Part shown: one piece after another, positions 25,138 through 34,858 of the stretch
Numbering within the stretch: position 1 is the stretch's first letter
How the letters are laid out: each line of letters starts with the position of its first letter
Assembly: GCF_008271745.1 (NCBI RefSeq)
Contig: NZ_VKKZ01000001.1
Location: 62,001-126,000 of the forward strand
DNA: 64,000 nt
Direction of reading: 5' to 3'
From: Rufibacter glacialis
GTDB lineage: Bacteria; Bacteroidota; Bacteroidia; Cytophagales; Hymenobacteraceae
Made by a program: the position numbers and the translations under genes
Notes under the pieces: model-generated
Databases searched by the model: none
Seen by the model: only the letters and a program-made list of their open reading frames with translations
What the model was told of the DNA's origin: nothing

Positions 25138-27315
25138 TTACTCCAGTTTGAGGTACCTGATCACGCCGCTCTCGCGGGAAGTAGACCACTTGATCAGGAA
25201 CAGCCCCCGGCGCACTGGATAGTATTCATTTTTCTTCTCATCCTCTCTGGAAGGGAAAAGGGTGAAGTCATATTTGTTAGACCCCGGGGTAAGCGTCAGG
25301 CTCCACTCCCGGTACAGCTGCCCGGCCACGTTGTAAATGGCCATGTGTAGCACGTCTACCTCACTGGGGTTGAAATAGAGGGTGGTCTGGTTTCCGCCGG
25401 GGTTAGGCGCCAGTTGCCGCACAAAGCTAGGCCCGGCAATCTGCACCACCTCAGAGAACTCCTGCGTGCCGGTGGTCTTGACTAACCGCAGACGGTAGTA
25501 GTTGAGCTGCGGCAGGGGAGCCGGATCAGTAAAGGTGTAAGACCTGGGGGTGGTAGAGGTTCCGCTGCCCGGCACCCGGCCAATGGCGGTGTAGCTGACC
25601 CCGTCGCCGCTTCTTTCCACCACAAACTCCGTGAGGCCGGTTTCCTGCTTCGTATTCCATTGCAGCAATACCTGGTTGGTGCCGGTCAACTGCGCCGTAA
25701 GCTCTATCAGTTCCACCGGAATGGCGCAGTCATTGGCCGTGCGGGGTTTCATGGGGTTCACGTTACAGGGCGGAAGCGTGGCACTCTGGGCCATCACGTA
25801 ATTACCGCCGGCTATATCACTCTCTGGGCTGAGGGTTCTGGAAACCTGGCCGGCCGCCACGGCATAATGCATCACGGCGCGGGGCAGAATGAGGTGGCTC
25901 AGCTGGTGGGCGTGCCCCAGTTCATGTACCACCACACTCTGGAAATCAAACTGGCGGTTGGTGGCGGCATCTGGGCCATACTGCCAATCTGAGCGCGGCG
26001 AGAATTCCATGTCAATCTCCCGCACCCAGAAATTCACGGTAGTGCCGTTGAGGATGCAACCGCGGTATCTGCTGATGGTGCGGCCCAGCACGTTGGTAGG
26101 GAGTTCTCCTGAATTGGCAAATCGTACCGAGTTGATGTTGTCTTCCGCGGTGTTGGCCACGGCCGCATTAGAGACCGTGTTCCAGTTGATGTACGTCTTG
26201 CAAGACCACTCATTCATGGCGCGCTTGAACGCGTACAGGGCCGGGGTGTTGCTTTCAAAACTGGCTCCAAACCGGAAGAGGTAGCCGCCGCCCTGCCCGT
26301 TGGGCGCGATAAGCCGGGGCTGCACACTCTGCATGGAAATCTTCTGCTCTTCGCTTTCATACCCCACGTTGGAGTGCGCGTAGATGATGGTCAGCGAAAG
26401 GGCCGAGGTAGCGGTGTTGGGGTCACTGTTGATCACCCGCACCACGCCTGAGCCCGCCGTGCCGCCGTCAATACCGTAAGAGGGCACCTTCACTTTAATC
26501 TCGGTGTCTGTCCAGCTTAAATAGTCGGCGTTCAGTGGTTTCACAAAGGTTTTTCCGCCGTCGTCTGCGTTCCTGAACTCCACATACCCGCTGCCGCGCG
26601 TGCTCCCGAAATTGGAGCCGGTGATGGTCAGCACATCGCCGGTACCGGCCCGCAGGTTCAAGGGGCTCAGGTTGGTGATGAGCGGGATAAGGCGGCGCTG
26701 GTTAGAAGTGGTTTTAGGAGGGGCAAGGGCGGCTTCCAAAGCGGTATTGGCTTTGACCGTGCGGGGCGAGGAACCCGAGAGACGCGCCAGAGAACCATAT
26801 ACTTCCAACGGAATAGAGGCATACTGTTGGAACGGATCATGGGCGGTGCCTTCTGATAAGCGGTATTTGATGAACCCCTGCATGCTGCCAAAGACAGAGT
26901 AGCGTGCCTGCGCAGCACCTTTCTTGGCGGCTTGCAGAAAGAAAATCCCCTGTTGCTGGGGCTTCAGTTGCAGGGTGGCCGAATACACGTGTATGTCCAG
27001 GCCCACTTGCCCGCCTTCGGTGATGATTTCAACCGTAGAAGTGGTGGGGGAGCCTTTGAACACTTTGTACACCTCTACCTGGTGGGCGGTGTAGATATTG
27101 TGGTGCTGGTCGTCCCAGAAAGAACGCTGGGCGGTTACTTTCCCTTCCACTACCACTTCAGCGGCCTGTACGCGCTCTTCCAAGGACAGCGGAATCAGCA
27201 GGCAGGTTTCCTGCCCCCTGGCTGCCGTAGAGCACAAAAGCCCTAAAATCACCAGAAAAGTGAAAAGAGAGTTCTTTTGGGAAGAAGAAAAAAGGTGTGT
27301 AAACCTATACTCCAT
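25138..27315 (-). CDS. Secreted zinc metalloprotease with IPT/TIG and T9SS domains
   Basis: 725 aa. An N-terminal signal ends near STAARGQ. Residues about 40-135 form a beta-rich domain (VVVEGKVTAQRSFWDDQ). A TIG-like domain follows (LIPLITNLSPLNLRAGTGDV, LTITGSNFG). The catalytic part carries HELGHAHQLSH at 464-474, an HExxHxxxxxH zinc site of the metzincin/M57 type, with MHYAV soon after as a possible Met-turn. A fibronectin-like segment (WNTKQETGLTEFVVERSGDG) and a T9SS C-terminal domain (LAPNPGGNQTTLYF to GVIRYLKLE) end the protein. It should be exported by type IX secretion. Specificity is unknown; an autolytic or nutrient-acquiring protease is likely. Confidence 0.87.
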   Translation of the reverse strand: MEYRFTHLFSSSQKNSLFTFLVILGLLCSTAARGQETCLLIPLSLEERVQAAEVVVEGKVTAQRSFWDDQHHNIYTAHQVEVYKVFKGSPTTSTVEIITEGGQVGLDIHVYSATLQLKPQQQGIFFLQAAKKGAAQARYSVFGSMQGFIKYRLSEGTAHDPFQQYASIPLEVYGSLARLSGSSPRTVKANTALEAALAPPKTTSNQRRLIPLITNLSPLNLRAGTGDVLTITGSNFGSTRGSGYVEFRNADDGGKTFVKPLNADYLSWTDTEIKVKVPSYGIDGGTAGSGVVRVINSDPNTATSALSLTIIYAHSNVGYESEEQKISMQSVQPRLIAPNGQGGGYLFRFGASFESNTPALYAFKRAMNEWSCKTYINWNTVSNAAVANTAEDNINSVRFANSGELPTNVLGRTISRYRGCILNGTTVNFWVREIDMEFSPRSDWQYGPDAATNRQFDFQSVVVHELGHAHQLSHLILPRAVMHYAVAAGQVSRTLSPESDIAGGNYVMAQSATLPPCNVNPMKPRTANDCAIPVELIELTAQLTGTNQVLLQWNTKQETGLTEFVVERSGDGVSYTAIGRVPGSGTSTTPRSYTFTDPAPLPQLNYYRLRLVKTTGTQEFSEVVQIAGPSFVRQLAPNPGGNQTTLYFNPSEVDVLHMAIYNVAGQLYREWSLTLTPGSNKYDFTLFPSREDEKKNEYYPVRRGLFLIKWSTSRESGVIRYLKLE

Positions 27316-27865
27316 AAAATACCAAGGCTAATTGAGGCGATACACTTAGAACATGCGCCAGGCACCGCGGTATAGGAAGATACATTTCTGGCGGCAACTG
27401 TGCAAGATAACTACGCAATATAGGGCCGGGCTGGATGAGGACAACCCTTGTGGAGGTCAAAAAAATTGGGGCACTTACCCATAAAAGATAAATGCCCCAA
27501 AAAGCTAAACAGAAACTACTTCAGGATAGAAACGGGAGATACCCCAAGAATATTGTCTTAGCGCTCAGGATTGCCTGGCATTTGGCGGCTATTTTTCAGA
27601 AAAGACAGCAAAAGCAAAGGTTCGTAACTTGGGTAGATCATGGCCTGCCGGCGGCCGATGATAACGAGGGGAAGAGAGAAATAGAGCCCAAGGGAGAGGG
27701 TGTAAACGCATAAAAGGACCCAGCTTAGGCAGCCAAATCCTTTTACGACGGTACACAACAACTATTTCGCCCTTAAAACGGCTAGGGAATAGAACATATT
27801 GCGTGGCAACAAAAATTTATTTTCGATTCAGGGCCTTTTTTTGGAAAAGAACCCCAAAACCCATT
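27316..27865. other. 550-bp gene-poor spacer with hairpins
   Basis: No convincing gene; the short open frames at 27492-27713 (plus) and 27558-27761 (minus) lack family features and sensible composition. It contains a hairpin TTGGGGCA / TGCCCCAA at 27466-27500 and two degenerate copies of the core palindrome at 27584-27610 and 27829-27862. The promoter of the metalloprotease gene probably lies near 27320-27420. Confidence 0.5.
27829..27862. repeat. Degenerate core-palindrome copy
   Basis: CAGGGCC, a T-run, GGAAAAG, AACCCCAAAACCC: same order of elements as the family, 4 bp from the end of the YciI-like gene. Confidence 0.4.
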
Positions 27866-28267
27866 CTACTGCAGTTTGGCTCCTTTCTGAGCGTACCACG
27901 GGTGCAACTCCATGATCAGGCGCCCCGCTTTTACGGCTGGGTCGGCCTCAGTCAGGGCTTTGGCTTCTTCCATGGTCTTCACGTTGAAAATAAAAATACC
28001 GCGCATGTCTCCATCATCCATGAAAGGTCCGGCCAGGGTCAGCTTGCCGTCGGCGGCCATCTTGTTGATGTGGGCCATATGCGCCTCCTGTATCTTGGCG
28101 GCAGTAAGAGAGTCATGTCCCCGGTTAGGGCCTTTTTTCAGGAAAGCCAGGTAATAGACCTTCATCTCTCCCTCGGCGGGTTCTTTGGCCACGGGTTTGG
28201 TTTGGGCAGAAAGGGTAGTGGCTCCGCACAGAAACAGGGCCAACAGCAAAAGAAATCTAAAAGACAT
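27866..28267 (-). CDS. Secreted YciI-like (YCII-related) protein
   Basis: 133 aa. A signal peptide (SFRFLLLLALFLCGATTLSA) ends near SAQT. The mature domain (MKVYYLAFLKKGPNR, AHMAHINKMAADGKLTLAGP, MRGIFIFNVKTMEEAKALTE, LHPWYAQKG) is a YCII-related ferredoxin-like fold with the conserved His in HMAHI and an Asp in TEADPAV. Most YciI proteins are cytoplasmic, so a periplasmic version is slightly unusual, though common in Bacteroidota. Function is unknown. It is divergent from the prolyl oligopeptidase gene. Confidence 0.8.
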   Translation of the reverse strand: MSFRFLLLLALFLCGATTLSAQTKPVAKEPAEGEMKVYYLAFLKKGPNRGHDSLTAAKIQEAHMAHINKMAADGKLTLAGPFMDDGDMRGIFIFNVKTMEEAKALTEADPAVKAGRLIMELHPWYAQKGAKLQ

Positions 28268-28497
28268 GATTCGTAAATAGGTTTAGGTAAACAGCACGGT
28301 GAACCGCAGGGGCAGGAGGACTAGAGCCTGGGCTCCATGAGGTTGTCTCTTTGCTCTCCGGCCCAGTTGGCTTGCCCGTTCCAGCCTTATTGGGAATATA
28401 GCAATGTTTTTGGTAATATAGATCACTAAGCTTAAAGCGAGCGTTAGGTAGCTAGTGCCGCTTTTGGTAGATAGTTCGTAAAATTAAGTCAGAAAAC

Positions 28498-30687
<2,190 letters not shown>

Positions 30688-30707
30688 GGGCTCAGTCTTT
30701 TTATTCT

Positions 30708-30741
30708 ATGCCGGCGCCTTCCCTGGGCGCCGGCATTTTTT
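30708..30741 (+). terminator. Terminator after prolyl oligopeptidase gene
   Basis: 11-bp perfect stem ATGCCGGCGCC / GGCGCCGGCAT followed by a T-run, 20 bp after the stop. Confidence 0.9.
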
Positions 30742-30804
30742 ATTGCAGGGCAAGGGGCGTAATTTGCCCTTTCATTTCTTCACGCTTCATCTTAGCAAGA
30801 CACC

Positions 30805-31281
30805 ATGAGTACATCTATCAATATCAGGAAGGGAACAGAGGCCGATTTGCCGGGCGTACACGCCTTGATTGTGGAACTGGCTGTGTACGAGAAAGCCCCC
30901 GACGAAGTCACTAATACCATAGAAGACATGCGCCGCGATGGCTTTGGCGAGAATCCTATCTACGAGTTCTTTGTAGCGGATTCACCGGAGGAAGGCATTG
31001 TGGGCATTGCTTTATATTATACCGCTTACTCCACCTGGAAAGGGAAGATGCTGTTCCTGGAAGACATTGTGGTCACCGAGCGCCTGCGCCGGCAAGGCAT
31101 TGGCCGCCTGCTGTTCTACGCGGTAGCCAAAGCAGCCAAAGAAGAGAACTACAAGCGCATGAAGTGGCAGGTACTGGACTGGAACGAGCCAGCCATCAAT
31201 TTCTACCGCAGCATAGGCGCCAACCTGGATGCCGAGTGGGTTAACTGCAACCTGAGCCAGGAAGAACTGCAACGTTTCTAG
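30805..31281 (+). CDS. GNAT family N-acetyltransferase
   Basis: 158 aa. The acetyl-CoA binding loop is VVTERLRRQGIGRLLFYAVA; preceding strand IYEFFVADSPEEGIVGIALY and following MKWQVLDWNEPAINFYRSIG, then ANLDAEWVNC, are typical of the diamine/spermidine-like GNAT subgroup (thialysine acetyltransferase-like). The substrate cannot be decided from sequence. It starts at ATG 30805, 117 bp after the previous gene. Confidence 0.9.
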   Translation: MSTSINIRKGTEADLPGVHALIVELAVYEKAPDEVTNTIEDMRRDGFGENPIYEFFVADSPEEGIVGIALYYTAYSTWKGKMLFLEDIVVTERLRRQGIGRLLFYAVAKAAKEENYKRMKWQVLDWNEPAINFYRSIGANLDAEWVNCNLSQEELQRF

Positions 31282-31436
31282 GTTCTTCGCCCCGAAGGGA
31301 AAAGCCATCCAATGACTCTCCCGCGGACAGAGGAGCCTGCTGCATTTCGGGGCTGCTTTATGGGAAACGGGCTGGGAATAGCTTTGGCGGAGACACTCGC
31401 AGGAGCTGCGCACACTACGAGGTCAGATTTAGTTCC

Positions 31437-31465
31437 GAGTTCTGAGTCGTGAGTCCTGAGTCTGA
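31437..31465. repeat. GAGTC-type short-period array
   Basis: GAGTTCTGAGTCGTGAGTCC followed by TGAGTCTGA: about four degenerate 7-8-bp units. The inverted form of the same array occurs at 52264-52297. Confidence 0.6.
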
Positions 31466-31517
31466 TAATAGTAGAAGAGGCTGCCGCGGGATTGCTGTCT
31501 CGTGACAAAGGAGGAAG

Positions 31518-31533
31518 CGAGTCTCCAGACTCG
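31518..31533. repeat. 16-bp hairpin CGAGTCT-CC-AGACTCG
   Basis: Perfect 7-bp stem with a 2-nt loop, in a spacer with no gene. It resembles, in size and setting, the hairpins at 47796-47814 and 53939-53958. Confidence 0.5.
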
Positions 31534-31601
31534 TCGGGAATCGCCAGCAAGAGGACCTACGATCAGGTTTATCTCTTTTAACCGAAAGACAGCCGCTTGC
31601 C

Positions 31602-31636
31602 ATTTTTAGGCTGTTTTGGTGGAAACAGCCTAAAAT
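31602..31636. repeat. Core-palindrome family member
   Basis: ATTTTTAGGCTGTTTT and AAACAGCCTAAAAT pair over about 14 bp around GGTGG. Good copy of the family. Confidence 0.75.
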
Positions 31637-31683
31637 CAGCTTAACTGGTGGCGGCGGGAAACAGAATACGAGCTTCTTGAAAC

Positions 31684-31726
31684 GAAAACGCCTTCCAGCT
31701 GCTCCTAGCGTTTTGAAGGCGTTTTC
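31684..31726. terminator. Terminator-like hairpin
   Basis: GAAAACGCCTTC (31684-31695) pairs perfectly with GAAGGCGTTTTC (31715-31726). It lies between converging genes and may stop transcription of the DUF4286 gene on the minus strand. Confidence 0.6.
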
Positions 31727-31812
31727 CTATATATAGGCCAGAAGCAGGGTGGCTATCCATGAATCAGTAATTCCTTAACTGATCAATGACAACCCACCCC
31801 TGCTGACTAAGC

Positions 31813-32118
31813 TTATCCTACTACTTCCAGCACGGTTCTGAAAGATACGAATTTGCCGGGGTACTGGGCCTGCATCTTCGCTTGCATGGTTTTGTCATGC
31901 TCGCGGTGGTATTCCATGAGGTCTTCCATGTGGCGGGCGTAGTACTGGATGGCGTAGGTGGTGCCGCCATTTTCTTCCTCGTCCATGACTTTGGCGATCT
32001 GGTATTTGAGGAAAAAAGTAGTGGCCATGACGGCGGGTATATGCGTTTCCTGCATCCACTGCAGCCACTCGGCGGCTACGGTGTTGTCAATGTTGACGGT
32101 TTCGTTGAAGAGAATCAT
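31813..32118 (-). CDS. DUF4286 family protein
   Basis: 101 aa from ATG 32118 (MILFNETVNID). A longer frame to 32184 adds a hydrophobic stretch not seen in the family and is rejected. Features: VAAEWLQWMQETHIPAVMAT, a central acidic loop (VMDEEENGGTTYAIQYYA) and QAQYPGKFVSFRTVLEVV. This small ferredoxin-like family is common in Bacteroidota and has no known function. It lies between the MFS transporter gene and a repeat-rich spacer, with the same orientation as the transporter. Confidence 0.8.
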   Translation of the reverse strand: MILFNETVNIDNTVAAEWLQWMQETHIPAVMATTFFLKYQIAKVMDEEENGGTTYAIQYYARHMEDLMEYHREHDKTMQAKMQAQYPGKFVSFRTVLEVVG

Positions 32119-32261
32119 GGTCAAATTTAAGGCTTTCTGCTCAGAGAAACAGAGAAGGAAAAGAAATGGTGCCTGAAGAAGCACCCATCACCCGCCCAGC
32201 AGTATCTAGCGGAAGACATATATCCATAACACACCTGAAGGGAGATAATAAGCTCAAGGCA

Positions 32262-33497
32262 TCACTCCAGGTAGTCCAGGTCTTTGTTGAAGCTTTCTGG
32301 CAGGGTAATGATGGACACAAGGGCAATGACAATGGTGACCGCGCCTAGCAGGGCTGCCGTTTCCAGAATTCCCAGGCTGCCCTGCAAGCCTTTAAACGAG
32401 AGCGTCAAAATGACCACTGCCCCCCGTACGAAGTTGGGCACGGTGGTAGTAACCGTGGCCCGTATGTTAGTCCCGAACTGCTCGGCGGCAATGGTCACGA
32501 AGACCGCCCAATAGCCCCCTCCAAACCCAAGGGCCACGCACAGCGCATAGAAATACGTCTCACTGGCGCCTTGGGCCAGCAGGAACAACGCCACAATGCC
32601 TGCCAGCAAAAACAGGAACAGCACCACCACGCTTTTCCGGCTTCTAAGCTTTTGGCTCAGCAGTCCGCTGGCCAGGTCGCCTAAGGTCAGCCCAAAATAA
32701 GAAAAGGCAATGCCCTTGGCCGCCGAGATGGGCACTGCTATGCCCAGCGCCTGGCTTATCTCCGGGGAGAAGGTGATCAGCACGCCTATCACAAACCAGA
32801 TGGGCACTCCAATGAGAATACACTTGAGGTACTTGAAGAAGCGGGCACCGTTGGTGAACAAACTCAGGAAGTTGCCCCGCACCACGTTTTGCGCCTGCGT
32901 ACGGGCATACATACCCGATTCATACACCCCAATCCGGAGCAGCAGCAAGAGCAGGCCCAGCCCTCCGCCCACAAAATAAGCGGTGCGCCAATGGAAGTAC
33001 TCGCCAATAACCCCGGCCAGAATGGCCCCTGAAATTCCCACCGACGCCACAATGGTGGTGCCATAGCCCCGCTTTTCTTTGGGCAAGACTTCAGACACCA
33101 GCGTGATGCCCGCCCCCAGCTCCCCGGCCAGCCCCACGCCGGCAATAAACCGTAGCCAGGCATAGGCCTCCAGGGTAGAAACAAAGCCATTGGCAATGTT
33201 CGCGGCAGAGTACAAAAAGATAGAGCCGAATAGGACTGAAATACGCCCTTTCTTGTCGCCAAGTACACCCCAGAAAATACCTCCCACCAACATGCCTATC
33301 ATTTGCATATTTATGAGACGCACCCCCTCCTCCAGCAGGGCAACCGAATTGGTGATTCCTAGATCTTTGAGACTGGCAATTCTGACAATGCTAAAAAGCA
33401 CCAGGTCATAAATGTCTACAAAGTAGCCTAACGCAGCCACCACAACGGCTGTGTTCAGCAATCTAGGGGCAGAAACCGGAGGAGAAGACGTGCGCAT
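32262..33497 (-). CDS. MFS transporter, sugar/organic-acid symporter type
   Basis: 411 aa with about twelve membrane segments. The major-facilitator signature between helices 2 and 3 is GDKKGRISVLFG; the loop after helix 4-5 has GVGLAGELGAGITLVSE and PKEKRGYGTTIVAS, as in the metabolite:H+ symporter and sialate/benzoate-like subfamilies. EQFGTNIRATVTTTVPNFVR near the end is the matching C-terminal motif. The substrate is unknown. It is followed on the same strand by the DUF4286 gene and is divergent from the TraB gene. Confidence 0.88.
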   Translation of the reverse strand: MRTSSPPVSAPRLLNTAVVVAALGYFVDIYDLVLFSIVRIASLKDLGITNSVALLEEGVRLINMQMIGMLVGGIFWGVLGDKKGRISVLFGSIFLYSAANIANGFVSTLEAYAWLRFIAGVGLAGELGAGITLVSEVLPKEKRGYGTTIVASVGISGAILAGVIGEYFHWRTAYFVGGGLGLLLLLLRIGVYESGMYARTQAQNVVRGNFLSLFTNGARFFKYLKCILIGVPIWFVIGVLITFSPEISQALGIAVPISAAKGIAFSYFGLTLGDLASGLLSQKLRSRKSVVVLFLFLLAGIVALFLLAQGASETYFYALCVALGFGGGYWAVFVTIAAEQFGTNIRATVTTTVPNFVRGAVVILTLSFKGLQGSLGILETAALLGAVTIVIALVSIITLPESFNKDLDYLE

Positions 33498-33670
33498 ACA
33501 GATAACAGCAGAAGTTCAGATAGGATTATTCAGGAAAACAGCTATAAATCCTCAAATATAACTTTTAAAAGAGCAAATACTTTAACTACAGTTCGTTGCG
33601 TTCTACCGAGGATTTCAACCCATTCGTCGGAATAAAGAAGGAGATCATGTCATCGTCTGGAAAAAAGTTA

Positions 33671-33678
33671 TACTTTTG
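33671..33678 (+). promoter_or_regulatory. -7 box TACTTTTG of the TraB-family gene
   Basis: TACTTTTG fits TAnnTTTG and lies 25 bp before ATG 33703. It overlaps the TTG at 33676, so that codon cannot be the translation start if this promoter is used. Confidence 0.5.
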
Positions 33679-33702
33679 TTAAAGTTATGTAACCTTGTCT
33701 CT

Positions 33703-34590
33703 ATGGGCACGTATAAAGCCTCCTTCATCTGGTTCTTGTTTCTTAGTCTGTCCTTAAGCCTTCTTTCTCCCAAGACAGAGGCCGCCGTTTCCCCTGAAAA
33801 CCAAGGCAAGTCTTTGCTTTGGAAGGTGAGCGGCAAAGGAATCAAGACTTCCTATCTCTACGGAACCTTCCACCTGGTGCCCAAAGACCAGTTCGCACTT
33901 TCTAGTAAGGTAAAACAAAAATTAATAAAATCACAGACGGTGGTGTTTGAGGTAGACTTAGACAGCCCCCAACTGAGCCGCCTGCTTTCCAAGACCATGC
34001 GCATGGAAAAGCCCCTGGAGTCTTTGATGACGGCGCAGGACTACAGCCTGTTAACCAGCTTCGTGAAAGACTCTCTGGAGCGCAACATGCAACAGTTCCG
34101 GTACATCAAGCCCGGGTTCCTGGGTCAGCTGCTCCTGTACCCTAAACTGTTGGGCTACAGCCCAGAGTCCTATGACCTGGCATTGCTGAACATGGCCAAG
34201 AAGTGGCACAAATCTATCTACGTGCTGGAAACCCCAGAAGAGCAGGTAGCCCTTTTTGACCAATCTACCCTGGAAGTACAGACCTCACAGCTGCTCAACA
34301 ACGTGAAGCAGTTTGACAAACAACGGAAACTGATGCGGAACCTCCTGGGCCTTTACCAGCAGGAAGACCTTCAAGGCCTGTATGACCTTATCATCTCCCA
34401 GGAAGACGCCCAAGGCTCTAATAACCTGCTCTTAGATGAACGCAACCAGAAATGGCTGGCCCCTCTGCAGGACATGATGAAAAAAAGCCCCTCTTTTATA
34501 GCCGTAGGCGCTGCCCATTTGGCCGGAGAGCAAGGCCTGATCCAGTTGCTGCGGGCCCAGGGCTACAAAGTGGAACCCGTTCTAGACTAA
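33703..34590 (+). CDS. TraB/GumN family protein
   Basis: 295 aa from ATG 33703 (MGTYKASFIWFLF); an upstream TTG would lie inside the probable promoter. The N-terminal signal is SFIWFLFLSLSLSLL. The first conserved motif, SYLYGTFHLVPKDQFALS, contains the GTFH signature of the TraB/GumN (erythromycin esterase-related, Tiki-like) fold; the second is SPSFIAVGAAHLAGEQGLIQ (GAAHL with Gly and His) and PVLD ends the protein. Such proteins are thought to be metal-dependent proteases or hydrolases of the envelope, but the role in this organism is unknown. Confidence 0.87.
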   Translation: MGTYKASFIWFLFLSLSLSLLSPKTEAAVSPENQGKSLLWKVSGKGIKTSYLYGTFHLVPKDQFALSSKVKQKLIKSQTVVFEVDLDSPQLSRLLSKTMRMEKPLESLMTAQDYSLLTSFVKDSLERNMQQFRYIKPGFLGQLLLYPKLLGYSPESYDLALLNMAKKWHKSIYVLETPEEQVALFDQSTLEVQTSQLLNNVKQFDKQRKLMRNLLGLYQQEDLQGLYDLIISQEDAQGSNNLLLDERNQKWLAPLQDMMKKSPSFIAVGAAHLAGEQGLIQLLRAQGYKVEPVLD

Positions 34591-34612
34591 AACCTATACT
34601 ACCCTTTATTAC

Positions 34613-34650
34613 TGGTCCTCTGTTCTGCCCCACAGCAGAACGGGGGACCA
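34613..34650 (+). terminator. Probable terminator after TraB-family gene
   Basis: TGGTCC pairs with GGACCA and CTGTTCTG with CAGCAGAACG imperfectly, followed by TTTGCTTTT, 22 bp past the stop. A degenerate core-palindrome copy (CCCGTTTTCTGAATAACCGC) follows at 34696-34718. Confidence 0.5.
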
Positions 34651-34775
34651 TTTGCTTTTACAGGCTACCCGCCAAGAACTCAGAAGCGGTTAAGCACCCG
34701 TTTTCTGAATAACCGCCCTAAAACAAGGGCCGCCCGCTCCCCTCTTGGGGCCGGCCAGGTGGATGGGCAGTTTAT

Positions 34776-34830
34776 GGCTACTACATGAAAAAGGCGCCGG
34801 AAATCTCCCGCGCCTTTTCATGTAGTAGCC
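34776..34830. terminator. Strong hairpin terminator after second TonB receptor
   Basis: GGCTACTACATGAAAAAGGC pairs almost perfectly with GCCTTTTCATGTAGTAGCC. It lies 29 bp past the end of the minus-strand receptor gene and can act on both strands. Confidence 0.8.
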
Positions 34831-34858
34831 TTGGCTTGACTGGGCCAGGCGGTGGCGC

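Larger units (their letters stand above)
31282..31812. other. 531-bp spacer with several repeat families
   Basis: No gene supported. It contains a weak core-palindrome copy near 31345-31378, a GAGTC-type array at 31437-31465, a perfect hairpin CGAGTCT-CC-AGACTCG at 31518-31533, a good core-palindrome copy at 31602-31636 and a terminator-like hairpin at 31684-31726. Transcription of both flanking genes converges here. Confidence 0.55.

Noticed and set aside
27492-27761. Small overlapping open frames on both strands
   Set aside because: They cross a degenerate repeat, have no homologue I recognise, no promoter and atypical composition.
33676-33702. TTG start of the TraB-family protein at 33676
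   Set aside because: The codon overlaps the -7 box TACTTTTG; ATG 33703 gives a normal signal peptide.
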